A stretch of 64,000 nucleotides of DNA, from contig NC_062239.1 in NCBI RefSeq assembly GCF_905475465.1, forward strand, positions 7,688,001 through 7,752,000, written 5' to 3'. The DNA is from Pieris napi (taxonomy: Eukaryota; Arthropoda; Insecta; Lepidoptera; Pieridae). A program made the translations under genes and the position numbers. Positions within the stretch are counted from its first letter, which is position 1; the number at the start of each line of letters is the position of its first letter. The notes under the pieces were generated by a model. That model did not search any database, was not told the origin of the DNA, and saw only the letters and a program-made list of their open reading frames with translations. Below, piece by piece: positions 25,301 to 40,300 of the stretch.

Positions 25301-28300
25301 AAGAAGATAAGTTACTGGTTACTAGAAAATAAAATTGTAGAATTTATTGCAACCATGTATTGAATATAAAAAGGAATCGAAGAGAACATGCATAATTGTA
25401 CCTACATACCTTATGTAAGAGGATTCAAGGTCAATGCACTCAGAAGTTTGCTCTAGGTAAATACTACTATATCAAACTAAGCTATGGTTAATTTACGTTT
25501 AATTTTTTTTTAAGTACTTATATAAATTATAAAAAGCTAATTTACAGTACAATTTTATTTCTAATCTAATTCTATAAAATGTAAAAATATTAATGCTATT
25601 ACACAATCTATGTTATTTCCTCCGGATGTTTCAAAATTTTTGGCACAACAAGAAACATGAAAGTAAAACTTCCTTATTGCAGGAGTAAACAAGCGTTTAC
25701 GAAATGTACCATATCAGCTGAATTTGGGTCAACCGCGCCGAGAATGCCAGTACCTATTTTACATATAAATCTTATAGAATATTACGTAAATTTACTTTGA
25801 CTTATACATGAAAACCTTATCTATATATATAAAAGAAAGTCGTGTTTGTTACAACACTTATAACTCAAGAACGGCTGGACCGATTGCCATGGTTTTTGAT
25901 TTGTTGGATTTGTTTCCGTCCCGAATAGCAGAATAAGCAATAGAATATCGGATAAGTTATCGAATAACGATAAATAAATTAATAAATTTTACGAATGCAA
26001 AAACCATATGGTGCCATCTGTTGACAAAACTACGCATCATTTTACGTCGAGTTCGTGTCAGTTCAAGAAATTCCGATCTTGAGGTGAATGAGGAGATGCA
26101 TAACCATGCTTTGATCCTGATCAAAAGATGTTGGATATCAGAAAGTGCTTAACATGCTGTATCGCCATTGACGCTAGAGAAAAGATGCCTAATGTGTAAA
26201 ACTGCCATTCTTCTTTCGCAATGGCAAGCAATAAAACATTTCTGTATTTGCAAAAAAGTTGTATTAATGTAATACTTAACATTAATGAAATCCTAAAATA
26301 AGTTAAATTAAAGTAACAACGATATTATAAGGTTGTAGGGCGGAACGAAGTTAGCAAGGTCAGCTAGTACTAATATAAAGAAGAGTTGGTTTTGTTAGTA
26401 AAACCTGGGTCGGATTGAAAAATTATTTTCTTGGCTAGTACGAGAAAGGAAAAACTTCTTAAAGGATTATAAACATACAAGGACATATATCGGATTTCTA
26501 TGTCTATTACTATAACGCTTTGAAGCTATCAAATTAAAGTTTTTTCGACACCTTAAATTAAAATTTTCAGTATCTCCGTGTCCGTTGCGTAACAGTTACG
26601 ATTGCTCATGAAATGTCCAGATTTCTCTTTATTTAGTTCAGTTTCATTTTTACCTTTCTCCTTACACTTATTTCCGCTTTTGCGTTATTATGATTTTTGT
26701 AATTTACGCATACTAAACCAGTTTAACTTATTACAGTCCCAGACTACATAATATGTTCAGCTTTTAACACCCGTTAAAGATCTCAACCAAGTAACAAATA
26801 GGAACCGTAAGTTTAAATGGAATTTGTACAAATTCTTAGAATCGTGATTGACCGGAAATAATCGGATTTTGTGACCTTGTCGAAGGATCTTCTGATAACC
26901 GGTTCTATCGGCGGAAAAGGGTCCACAGTTATTTGAAATCTTCCCTTGTAACTGGTGATCATTGATTCAACACTAACAATCTAAAAGCTACATTGGTATT
27001 TATTCATACCACACTGGCTGAGTTTTGGGAGGATTTACCACAGATAATTATCACAGATTAAGAAATTTAATAAGCATGCCACGTCGTTTCGCGTTCCTTA
27101 CATCATGCACGAATTTATTGGAAAATTAAAGTACTTGTGTGGTTATTCAGTTACTTTGTTTCTGTTGTAGACGTGTTTATAGATGTTAACACTTGTAATG
27201 AATACGCTTCTGAAACCTAGTATAGTAATTTTATACTGTGATACTGCATTGCGCGTTATTAGGGCAGAACCCTGGTGTCAAGTTAAGACATCCTATTTCT
27301 ATTATATACCCAATGCTAGGCATTCTACCGCTTGGCTGTATATGGTTTTGTGAATAAGTGCTAGTTAGATATATGGTATCTTTATAATAAATATAGATGT
27401 TTTTAATAGTTATTCAATAGTTTCTTGGTACTTTTATCATTTTTATTGGTATTTTTTTTTATCAAAGTTTTTATACGGACCCTTAACTTCTTGGAAAATA
27501 TTCTATAGCCTATGTTCGGGGATTCTAATACTGGTGTATTTCAATCTGTCCAGTTGAGCCTATTCATCGCAAGCAATCAAATCTTTCCTTTTAAAAATAT
27601 TAGTGTACGCTCTATGGTTATTTAACAAAAATTAATATCGCAGAAGCTTGTTCTGTATAGTAAACATTCGTATTTAAATACTAAACAAGTATTTAAGTTA
27701 AATAAGGTTTAAATGCTAACCACATAAACAATTGAAGATGTGCTTGTATTTATAGAAAAACATTTGTCACCCCTTACACTATAATAACAAAACCAAAATG
27801 GTACAATACCACGAGTACTAGATATCTCATAAATTCCTTTATTAAATTTGCAGAATGACCACTGCAAAGATTTTCAGTGGCTCAAGCGTAACAAATATGT
27901 CGGTGCGCGCACCACAGATAGTACCTAATAATTTTTCAGACACAGATCCTATTAATAAATAGATTTTGGTTATGACAGAATATTTAATTGTATCGTCGCC
28001 TACGTTTTATTTCAAATCAGCCGAATGCGCCGTAAATGTAGGCTAATTTAATGTGAAAAAGTAGGCTTTTATTTTAAGTGATACCGTAAACAGTATTAGA
28101 AGGCTAAGAAGTGAATCATAATGCGAGGTTAACAAGTTTTTCATTCATCAAGTTCATTCATTTTAAGCGGATTACTTTTATTTGAGATTTTAGTTAGCAT
28201 TTGTTTTTTACACAATAATAAAATAAGGTTATAATTAGAAACATATATTTAAAAACTTAGTGTTTTTTTTATGGCTCTGGCACGACTTGTGCATTAGCCA

Positions 28301-31300
28301 GCGTCAAGTATAGGATTTTTTATAATTCGTGCTTGTCTTTAGAAATTCGACCGTGTCCTCCATGTACGGTTTAGGCACTCGCCCGGTACCGCGCAACCCT
28401 CCCAAAGGCCGAGAACAAATTTAAATTAAAACTTGCCCTCGTACCGGGAATCGAACCCGGTACCCCTCACCTAGCTGCCACTTAATAAGACCGCTAGGCT
28501 ATGAGGCCCCTAAAAACTTAGTGTTTAAATTGTAGACGAGAACGAAAACCTCTTTTGGTTAAATTCTAATTTATTAACTATGGTCTATGGTTGACATAGA
28601 TAAAACGCAAAACTAAAGATATTTCTGCCCAATTTAATTTGATTATTTGATATAATACTATTAATTTGATAATATTATAAATTAATTGTAAAATATTTAA
28701 ATAAGAATTAAAATAAATAATATGTCCATGTAATTTTACTTGCGTATGCGTAAACGGTAGCTTAAAGTTTACAAATTCCATTAATTGTGAAGAAATGTAG
28801 AAATGCGTGGGTAAGCTTGTTTGCTAACTGCCAACTTCGTGTTGGACGACATTCTGAAACTCCCACGCAGGTTATAGTGGCATGATGAGTTAAAGTTTAA
28901 ACTATATTAAAACAAGTTTAATATTAAAAAACCTTATTAAATCAAAATTTATTAATTAACCTAGCGGACCCGAAAGACGTCCAATACATTTAATAACTTT
29001 TTAAATAACGTAACGTAACGTAATAGTAACATATATAAATAAATTACCTATTTGTAAATCTAATCCACTTGAACACCCACAAAAATGACAGTTTAGGAAA
29101 CTAATAAAAACACACGCGCACAGAATATTTAAAGATTAGAAGCTCCTGCGCAACTTTGTTCGCGATTATTAAATTAAAGTTATTGTTTTAAGTTACATTA
29201 TTTCGAAGTAATATGATTACATAATATACCTTGCATTACTAGCACTGAATACTGAATTTTCTGAATCGGTTCTGTATTTCCGAAGAGTATTTTTCACTAT
29301 AGAAATTGCTACCTATTTACAACAAAACTACAGGTTATTAATTTGTACTAGAAAATTAACATTTACAATGACGGAACAGTTTTTTGGCGCATTTATTCTC
29401 GTGTGTTGAAATATACAAATGTTTTGAAGGTGATTGAAAAAGATTTTACCTTGATTTAATAGTTAATTTCGAAGTATGGTGAGGAAACACGGGAAACGGG
29501 TTTGACTCGAGTCGATTAAGGCTTCGCAGCGGAATTCCTGTATCATGTGGCATTTTATTTTTGTTATCGTGAGAATCGATGCCGAGTAACTATTAGTTTA
29601 TTAACAAACTCAATACAAGAGCATTGATCTGTAGGTGCGTACTATACGTGTTCGTTGAATGCAATCTTCGTTGTGTTTGCGTCTTTAAAATTGGATTATA
29701 TATATAGACCTTTCTCTGTTTTACTTAATTATTGTTCAAATACTATCTGCAAAATTTGACTATTAAAATCCGTCCTGAAGTTTACGTGACACACTTTAAA
29801 GAATTATTTGTAGTCCTAAATACCTCATAATTGTTTGATAGATCTTATGGAAGTATTTTTTTAGAACAAATGGGCAGAAGGCTCGCCTAATGTGATATGG
29901 CAATTAAGTAGGCAACGGCCAATTGACGCTTTCAATGCCAGAAGTCTAGCGGCCCTTTAAGAAATCCAAAAATTGCACCTATGGCTTATAATATTACCAC
30001 CAAATTGGCACGGCGTCAGTTCAACGCATAAGCTTTAACAGCTATGACCGTGAGTTATATACATTCATTCGTTTTCATTTTATTTGAAGCCTTCACGGTT
30101 CGATACACACTAGATATATTAACATATAACTGCAAAATATAAGAAAACTAATAAAAATTCTTGTTTTTAAATAATACTTTTTCCATATGCTGACTGTAGA
30201 AGTAGAAGCCCTACGAATGGCATTCTTAAACCATTTAAAATTAAGTAGATTAGGATCTCCATATAATGCATATTCCCCTTTATCCTAGGTTAGTAAACGT
30301 CCATTTTCATCATTTTTCTTTAAGGCCAAAGAAAAAACCAATATTTATATTAATGGAAAAACTTGGGTAGAAATATTTTCAATTTAAGGTAGGCATTTAT
30401 AAGAAATTTAACCATATTGGTGTAATACCTGCAGCTGAGTTTCATCATCGGACGTCGAGGCAGAATACGAAATTCCACCCGTATCACCTCGACGTCCGCC
30501 GTTCTACAACTGAGCGTTTTTCAAGGCAGATTTTGCCGCGCACCACCACATTGTGGAACTAGCTGCCTATTGAAGTATTTTCGAACCAATTCGACTTAGG
30601 GTCCTTCAAGAAAAGAGCGTAGATACCAATTCTCAAAAGGCCGGCAACGCACTCGCGAGCCTTCTGGCATTGAGAGTGTCCATGGGCGGCGGGTTCCCTT
30701 AACATCAGGTGAGCCTCCTGCCCGTTTGCCCCCTGTTCTATAAAAAAAAATAAAAAATATAAGCACTTTAATTTAGAATTTATTTCTATAATTAAACGGA
30801 ATATAAATTAGTAGCAGAATAGTTTTCCGTTTCGCGTTTTTGCTTAAATAAAAACTAAATAATATAGTACCTATATTTAAAGGTATTAAACCAAACAATA
30901 AGTTTTAAGTGTAACGTTTTCACATGTTTCTGGTTTGATTAAACAGAAAATAATAACGCCTCAATAAAAACTCATTCACAATAAAACTTTTCAGGCCCTT
31001 TACTATAGCCAGTTGTTAAAGGTTCTCACAAATTAAGCTATACTCAATGTTATTTAAGGAATCGTATCGGCATGCGAATTCCACAGCGGCCGTTACAATA
31101 GCATTCCAACTTTTTGCTCTCACCTTCAAAATTGGCTAGGCCAGACAAAAACATTCAAACAAAGCTTTACATTTGATTTTGACTTTTGATCTTCATATTG
31201 CGCCTAAAATATATTACAACCATCTAACCAGTTTGTTTGTTTAAACATTATAAATAAACTAAGAATATAAAATTACTAAAAACCCCTACAGAATTTAACC

Positions 31301-34300
31301 TAAAGCGCATCACCACAGTACAAATTCATTTACTTAGAAACTAAAGAGTAAAGAAAAAAAAATTGAACAAACAGAGAGAAAGTTTTTATACAATATTTGC
31401 AATTTTCCGGTGTTTATTTATGGCTTATGTTTAACTTACCACCAGGTATAGTAACATATAACAGACAAAAATAGTAAATGATTACCAAAATTAAACCCGC
31501 ATTTTAATGTAAAATTACAACCTAAGTTTTAACATCTCGCTATCCTATTTAAGCAAAATGACTCCAAATAAATCATTGTTAACCCAAAAGTAGTAAATGA
31601 TCGCCAAAATTAAAACAGCATTTTAATGTAAAATTATAACCAAAGTTTTTACATCTTGCTATCCTATTTAAGCAAACTGGCTCCAAAAAACTCATTGTTA
31701 GCCCAAAAATAGTTAATGAAAACCAAATTATTAACCATATTTTAATTTAAAATGAAATGCAAAAAAATAAAATCTCGTTATCCGATTAAAGTAAATTACC
31801 CTCGGCAAAAAAAATATTTTGCCAAACACAGTAAAGTAAATTTACTCCTAACCTTTTTGTCTCCAAATTGATTAACCACTACAAAAAAAAATTATCTTGA
31901 GCGTTTCGTTTACAACCAAATGCTATACCTAAAATAAAAAATAAAACTCTTACAATTTCAATAATCCCTTTTTTAATTATTGAAACAATCATTAAAAAGA
32001 TAGTCCTCTTAAAACTAATAATAAACAGTTCAAAGATCTTAAAACTAAACTAATAATAAGCATTTAAAAAATCTTAAGAAGAATCAGTCTTCTGTATTAA
32101 TTCACTGCACAATTAATGCTTTCTTAGCTTTGGCTGGTCGTCCTCTTTTGCGCTTCATGCCAATCGGAATAGCTCTGGCCTCTGAAGGTGGCTGGACGTG
32201 CTTAAGCCGAATCGCCAATCCAACGAGATGCTTGCAAATGTAATCTTTGAGAAACTTTGGGCAATTGCATGTGCCGTGTAACCAATTTTCCTTTTCTCGG
32301 GGCATTATAACTTCCCACTCTCTAAAATGTTGCTCTTTGTATTCGTCAAAGGTCTCCCATGGCTTTTCATAATTTTTGCAATCTAAATCCGACCCAGCTG
32401 GAATTCTGTATGAGCAAACTAGCTCAGTACTATTCTTTAATGGCACCTGCTTCGACAGTTTTGCCCATTGGTAACTTTCTGTCCACATCTTTAAAGATAC
32501 TGTCGGCAGTTGAGCGAACCGTCTCTCAGTATTATTAATCACGTATTCATTAGACCAGTCCTTGACTATATCAGAAGCAATTACTAAGAACCGCGCCAAA
32601 GGATGACGCTCACGAAGCGTGCCACCATCTTTTATTGTTTTATTGAAAGATTCCAGAGCATTGTTTGTAGCAGGAGTCCCCAGAGATGCGCCCAAATACC
32701 AGAAACGATTTAGTATTAGCCATTCATTTTCAAAGTATGTAACAAAATCTTTTTCGGCTTTCCACTTGTCCAAAAATTTTTCGCTGGCTCGATCAAATAT
32801 TTCCTGAGTTGAGGCACACTGTAAAGCATCAATATCTTGTAAGATCTCTTTTTGGGATTTCTTTTGCACACTTTGCTCTACTCTTGTTTGCATCTTCTTT
32901 TTCGCATGCGCCCAGCACATTCTTATGACTGTATCTGTTCCAAATGTGCACGCAAAGGCAGTTTGTATAGCCTTCGCTGCATCACAGACCAAAACTTTAC
33001 AACTTAAAGTGTATGAAAATATTGAGAAAACTGCTTTTTTTAATGCGGAAAATAAAAATATGAAGTCTTCCGTTCGTTCAGCTGTTGTCACAGCTAATCC
33101 AAATGGGTGAAAATGTTTATCTCTGTCTGTAGTTCCAATCACAAGTACTGGAAACCCTTGCCAAATGAGCTTATATGTGGCATCCGCGTGAAGAACAGAA
33201 CATTGGCGTGATAGACCAATTAAATATTTCGTCGTTAACATGAACCGGAAGTTCTGATCTAAATCATCTTCAGAAATTTCATACGCCAAAACAAAAACTT
33301 CGTGACCGTCATCAGGTATTTCAGAGTTTTCTTTTAACCATAATTCAAGCTGTCCCAAGCTTATTACCGATGGCCCGTATTTTTTCTTACGTATGATTTT
33401 AAGATAATTGTTTAACTGTAACTTAGTCGGCAGAACTAGTCCATTAATTTTACTTAAGTTCTTCATAATAGATTTAGGTTTCAAACGCAGTTCGAATAGT
33501 TTTTCTATTTCCTTTTTCGTTGCCTCATTTATTCCCCTAGTCGACTGACAGTCAGAATTTTCATGGTCGTGACATGTTTCAGTACGAAATAATAATATAT
33601 CATCACACGATGCGTCAAATAAAAGATAAATCGCGGCAGAACACTGAATTTCAGCCCGAAGCTTCACTTTGTTACAACGATAGTAACGTTTTACTCCTTC
33701 TTCAGTCGTATGAATTTTTTGTATTGACCAGGTCTTCTCATTTTTGATAAATTCCTCAGCGCTCCGCACAGTTATAAATTTTCTTTCAAAAACCCAAACT
33801 TTATTTTGCCTTCGACGTTTTTTCGTATGCTCTGTGATTTTATATTCGTCTTCATCTGATTCCGATGAAGTACTCAACAGCGGAGCACACGAACTCGGTC
33901 CCGCTAAGTTTTCATTCGCCATTGCAAAGAAGATAGATACCAAAACACACCCAATAAAAGCAAGTGCTCGCACGCGACTAAATTGGCGATCGTGTCCGGG
34001 CGTGCGCGGCGCTTGCGGTGTGGTGGGAGAGGATCGTAAGCCGCAGACATAACTTAATATGGCATCATAATGCTTCATTTGGTAATAAGCCTACATTTTA
34101 TGTCAATCATAGTGGTTTATTTAGGCAGAAATAGCGCATTAATTTGCTCGCTAAGATTTGGTGATCATTTACTACATTTGGTGTTCGAATACAATTTGAA
34201 GTGCAGTCGTGACTAAAATAGCTAGTACTATTGTAATTTTAGACGTTATTTATCTGGTGTTAAGTATATATTTTTGGTAAAAGAACTAAGGGTATCAAAG

Positions 34301-37300
34301 CATTTTATGGTGATCATTATATTTAACCCCTTTATTTATTACACTCGCGCTTTCAGTATAGAACTCGAATATTGTTTTTATAAGATGATTTACAATTTAC
34401 AAGATGATGGTATCGTGCTTGTTGCCATGGTTACGATAATAGAAATAATAGTCACGGTAACATCGGTACTTTCTCTAGAGGCTTTGAAGAAAATCTTAGT
34501 AAGGGTACTTCTTTCATTTACGATGTAGATATAAATGTTTTAGTCGCAATTATAAGATGATTATAGCAATGCCTACGACCTTCAGATGCAGGTAGATATT
34601 GCGAAGTTAACAATGAATTGTGCGATCTAATACAATGGATGAGAATTTATTTTTGTGTGAATTTAGAAAGGGAATGCGATGCGATAAGGAGCGCTCTTTT
34701 GCAATTTGCATGGGTTGCCTTTTCAAACCAACATCCCCAAATATTTCTCAAGGCACACCATTACATTCAACTTCATACACAAAAATACTCAGAAAGTTAT
34801 TAGGTACTTAGAAAAGGTATCGATACCTAATGATCTTAAAAAATGGGGTAATAGTATCATACCTGTCATGTGTGTGTGTTTGTGTTTTAAATTTAATCTT
34901 CCGTTTTCTAAAAAGAGGAATAGAATTAAAAGAAGAGAGATGTTTACTTTTTCATATCATGAAGTCGAGTAAGGCCACAGATTAATTGCTATTGTATTAA
35001 TTTTTAATCAACATCACCTTATCAAAATAAAAACCGCCAAATTCAGCACAAGCAAATCAGAATGGCGCCAAACCCCAGCATAACCGCGCATGCGCTAAAG
35101 TGGCCAGAGACAACTATAATTATTAAGGAAACCTACTTGGTGATAATAGCTGCTGCAACGAGATTCTTATTAATTTTTACGATATGATGATGATGATGAC
35201 AATAAACTGTAACTAAAACGTCAACATATAATTACAGATTCAAGGGCATCACTATCATGCAGAAATGGAACGAATTTGACACTTATCACAATTACTACCA
35301 TTTTAATTAAGTCTGTGTTATTAACACTAGCCAAATATTATCAAACAAATAAAAATCATTATTATAATAAATGATAAATAAAAAACACGTAAATTGTCAT
35401 TTTTATATTGGAGAATTTTTTATAAATAATAATTATAATAGAGTAGGTATGTTATAATATTTATCTATACTAATTCTACCTACAAAGAGAACGGGTTTGT
35501 ATTTTTACACGTATGTAACGAATAAATTCAAAAACTACAGACCAAAAAGGTTTCACAATTTGAATAATTCCTAAGTTACATATTCCAAAATAATGACAAA
35601 CAAATGTTTACCTAGATCAGGCCGCTAGTATCAATGTGTCCTATAGGTGCAGAAAATCGGGACACAAATCTACTATGTACTTGTGAGGAAGCACCACATT
35701 GTGTTATATGAGTGAGCGAGAACATATAAACGGATCACAAGTTTGGTGCAAGGAATTGAAACCTTTCTGTAAATAAACAACTGTAAAATGACAACAATTT
35801 AGTAGGAGGGTTGCTGTAGCGGTGACAGACAATCACGGGGTCTCTTAGTAGAGTGGGAGGGGTAGTGGGTCTGTGCGTTTCCCTCAATATATATTCTAAC
35901 TTTCGTAGGTGTAGATTGCCTAATTCTATGAGGAACAAATAAAGCTTTTTATATGTGTCAGTTGCGTGTTGTTGTTTCAACCAATTACCAAATATAAATA
36001 AATAACAATGGAGTGTGAAATTTCTCACAACGATGATGAGAAGTATCAAGATTGCAGACATTGTAACGTTTTTAATAATTGATTGCATATTTTATACCAC
36101 TAGCTTCTGGACACAGATTTGTGTACTCACAAAATGTTAAAGAAAAATAGCTTTGTCTATGCCAATAAGTTCATATTGAAATGTTCTTTCAATTCGGCAA
36201 AAGGACTTGAATCCAGGTCATGTACATTGTACATACATTTAAAAAAGAGTGTCCTATCTAAGGTTGTCCATTGGTTTAATGTTAATAATCTGCTTTTGAA
36301 CTCAAGTAAAACTAAATTAATAAAATTTTCTACGCCTAATGTGAGGCAGTTAAGCACCAATGTACAACTGAATGGAGTAGAGTTGGACCCTGTTGAGTCA
36401 ACTGTTTTTCTTGGCATTACTGTTGACGCCAAACTACAGTGGGGCCCACACATTAACAAATTGTCTGGAAGGCTCAGTTCAGCTGCTTATGCTGTAAGGA
36501 AAATTTGACAAATTACTGATGTGGATACTGCCAGAATTGTTTATTTCAGTTATTTTCATAGCTTGATGACGTACGGCATTCTCCTTTGGGGAAACTGTGC
36601 GGATATTAATACAATCTTCTTATTACAAAAAAGGGCTGTCCGCGCTATATATAAGTTAGGTCCTAGAGTTTCTCTCCGAGAGAAATTCAAAGAGATAAAC
36701 ATTCTGACTGTAACTTCACAATATATTTTTGAAAATTTACTTTATGTTTACAAAAACAAACCGGATTTTGTCAAATTGTCTGATCTTCACTCCCGAAATA
36801 CTAGGAACAAAAATAATTTAACAGTTCATGCTACTCGCCTTCATAGAATAAGCAACTCGTTCATGGGTCAATGTATACGCTTTTACAATAAACTTCCTAT
36901 GGATGTTCGTAAACTTCCCCTTAAGAAATTTAAATTTTTTATTAAATCAAAATTATTAACTAAAGGATATTACAGGATATCCGATTATTTAAATGATAGA
37001 AACGCCTGGGATTGAGCTGCTCGCTTATACAGCTATCGCTTGTGTTTTTGTAAGCTGTCTTTCACTTCTTTTTTTTTTTTTTTTTTGCATGTTGTACATA
37101 TTTACAATCTGACATGTCTTGTGCTTTTGCATATGCATTTTATTTTATTCTATTGACATGTTTGTGCTTAGTGCATATTCATTTTTTTACATTTTTTTTT
37201 TCTATATTACTGACATGTTTTGTGCTTAGTGCATATTCATTTTTTTTTTTTTTCTACAATACTGACATGTTTTGTGCTTTTGCATACAATATTTTACACT

Positions 37301-40300
37301 TTGACATGCCAAGTGAATAATGATTATATTTCGATTATATTTTTCAATTTCATTATTTTTTCCTTGCTTTAAGGTACACCTTAAAAATACATTTTGTATC
37401 CATTGTAAGTGTAAACATTATGCGGGTATATCATAAACTCTTTTGCTTGATTTATAATTTGATACATTTTAGTCTATAGTTATTTTGGGCTGGCGATCTG
37501 AGTGAGTTGTTGCCCCACATATTTTTATGGTGCCACTGGCGGTATTGTTGTGTACCGGGTTGTGCAGCTCCCTTAAAAATGGTTGAGCTGCATGAGCTAT
37601 TCGGGGCATGCTAGCCGTCTGCTGGCACAGGCTTGCTCAGATCGATCTGGTTCTTTCTTCCAAAGACCAGTCCAGTAAATACTCTGCATTTGTTTACACC
37701 AATTTATTAATTTATTATTGTATTATCTGGACTATAAAAGAGACTAAGACCCCCGAGTTTGTTTCGACATTTCTTCTCAGGGCAGTCAGTTAGGAAATGT
37801 CGACTTCATCTAGTTTAGGATGACATTGTAAAAGTGATTTATATAGTCCTACTTGCAAGAATAAACTATTTCATTTCATTTCATTTCATTTCATTTCATA
37901 AAATGTTTGGTTTTGTAATAACATAAGTTTGATTAGTTTGGATGTGAAAGCATAACAAACGCTTTGCTTTTAATCTAAATGAATTATGAATTAACTAATT
38001 AGATACAATAGATAATCGAATTAAAAAACGCTGAGAAGTTTATTAGAAATCTAAATCATCACAGTTTATTAATTTTATTATCGCTTTGTTGTAAGTATTT
38101 AGTTCCGCACTCCGATATTATAAATGTAATTAAATTTTGTTTCAACGGAAATCAAATCTTCGAATTGAACGAATCAAATTAACTGTATCACGGAGAAGAT
38201 GTGTAATAAAACAAAAGAACGTTGAATGATTAGTTACATATAAAAGTTTAATCAATTTAAATAGAATGTGGGGAATTTGTTTAAATACAGATCAACTTAT
38301 AAATCAAACTAGGAACCGAGTTAGAACGACCTTTCCCGCCATTTATACAAAAAAAACCAACGAGTCAAACAGAGGAATGTTCACCATTACTTGAGTATGT
38401 ACATACCTTAAGAATTTCTTGTACGAACCGGTCGTCAGCTGAGAGCGAATAACAAAAATGGCGGCGAAGCAGCAAGTGTTACTGATAACACAATCTTATC
38501 CTGGACATATTTAAATTCACATTATTTACCTTTTACGTTGTAAATGGTTTAGTTATCAATTTATGGATAATCGCGAATAACTATTTGTTTTTAAAGGATG
38601 ATGTATAATAACAATAATTAAATTATTTTCCGCTTTATAAGTTTAAATGTTTAAAAAGCGAGTCTTCTCCTCCCTCAAAGGCCGGCAACGCACCCACTAA
38701 TATGGGCTGCGTAGACTGCCCTTTTTGGTCGTCCCGCAAGCTCGTTTGCCCGCTATTATATAAAAAAAAAGTCAAAGACATTTGTATATATATATATGTG
38801 ATCCATGATCCCGGTATAATCAGGTATCCCCGTAGGCTGTTGAGTTACCGATTTAAAAATCTAGCTCGATGTCACTTGGCGGAATAAAACGCTAAGGTCT
38901 CTGAAAAATAACCCTACATAGCATAGTCGATTAGCAATATTAGGTACGATTTATATAAAAACCGTGTTTGTTTTATTTACTTTTGTTTCATAAACGTTTA
39001 AAAATTTTAAGGGTAGGTACTTACGTATTAGCGCCACCGCGGCAAAAATACTGGTAACGGTTTGGTTAGGTTTTAATATTTTATTTAAATAACTGTTTCC
39101 GGTGCGTGAAAGTGGTTAGGAGTTATTATTCTAAAACTTTAAAATTCAATTCGGGCGACGGATTTCTCGGATTAGAATTTTTGCCGCGTTAATACGTAAG
39201 TACCATTTTAAGCTGGAAAACGGGTAAAGTTGTATTTAACTGATATTTTATAGTGTATTGAGAGATGATTTATGATATTTTCAAAGATGACTCTTAATAA
39301 AGATATAATTATCTATGTTTAATTATAATAATGAAAATTCGCGTAGATTTAGCATGAAAGAATATCTCTAAACATATCCATAATTATTAAATTAGAACAG
39401 AACACCACCATTGTGATAGGGTAGACATATCTATTTACACAGAACATTCTATTTTATTATGCAGATTATCATATCACTTATCAACTTAATGCACTTGCGT
39501 AAATAATTAATGCTCGTTGACAATGAACAACATTGTATTGCCATAGAAAAATTTGTGATAGAGTCTGCTTAATAAAACGTTAACTTAATTTATCCAAAAT
39601 AAAATTTTCTACAGAATATTGTGGAGGAAGGAAGGTGAACAGTTCCTCCAACCTAAAACCTGACTAGCCCAAGGCCTCAGTGGCTAAGACCGAGAAATTT
39701 TATATATTCTTAGCGGTCAGATTAACTTTGTTTGGGTTTGACATCATCCGACTGATGGTAGCTGTCGCTGCAATATTTTATCAATATCTAAGGAAATACA
39801 AGCCTCTATCAAATACTTTGAAAAAAAAAGAATACTCTTGAATTGTAGGTTTTTAAACAAAATTTAGAGTTTCAAAATAGAGTGTCCCTGTGTATCTTGT
39901 ACTTTGCTACAAGTTTTGTTTGAGTGTATTCTAACCCATTGATTATTTTCAGATAAATAACCGTTTTCTAGTCAAATTTTGGACAAAAGACACGGTACAT
40001 ATATTTATTTCGTTTGAGACAGGTAAAAATAAGGTCTACCTTCTCTAGGTCTAGGTAACTTTTTCTTGTCTTAAAGAACGTTAGACCTTATTTCTTAATG
40101 CAGGCCTTTTTGTCACTTAGTCCATAATTTTGTCCAATATTTTTTTGAAAAGTTTACTAAATTATTTTTCCAAATTCTCTATTTTTTTCTGTTCTCATGG
40201 CAATTTTTCGATTTTTCTTCGAAACATTCTTTATTGCCTCATAAAATAACCCTGAGCCTTCCTTCCTTTTAATCTTCTTAATTAAACTTACATAATTCAT

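Larger units (their letters stand above)
31465..34330 (-). mobile_element. MULE (Mutator-like) DNA transposon with subterminal repeats
   Basis: Intact transposase frame (32102-33922) flanked by related non-coding repeats. On the left the motif tagtaaatgat.(n).ccaaa starts at 31472, 31591 and 31710. On the right the same motif appears in reverse orientation near 34163-34180 and, weaker, near 34307-34317. This inverted arrangement marks the two ends of the element. Exact termini and the target duplication could not be fixed by eye. Confidence 0.7.

Noticed and set aside
28440..28510. Possible functional tRNA gene
   Set aside because: The A and B boxes belong to a SINE head: it continues into a SINE body, has target duplications, and cannot be folded convincingly into a complete cloverleaf by eye.
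35184..35200. GAT-type microsatellite as a possible CRISPR-like or satellite array
   Set aside because: Only a few perfect trinucleotides; no spacer structure anywhere in the window, and CRISPR is not expected in an insect nuclear genome.
35735..36088. 117-codon minus-strand frame before the LINE
   Set aside because: No similarity that I can name, and no start or splice context. It may be an unrecognised repeat, but this cannot be supported.
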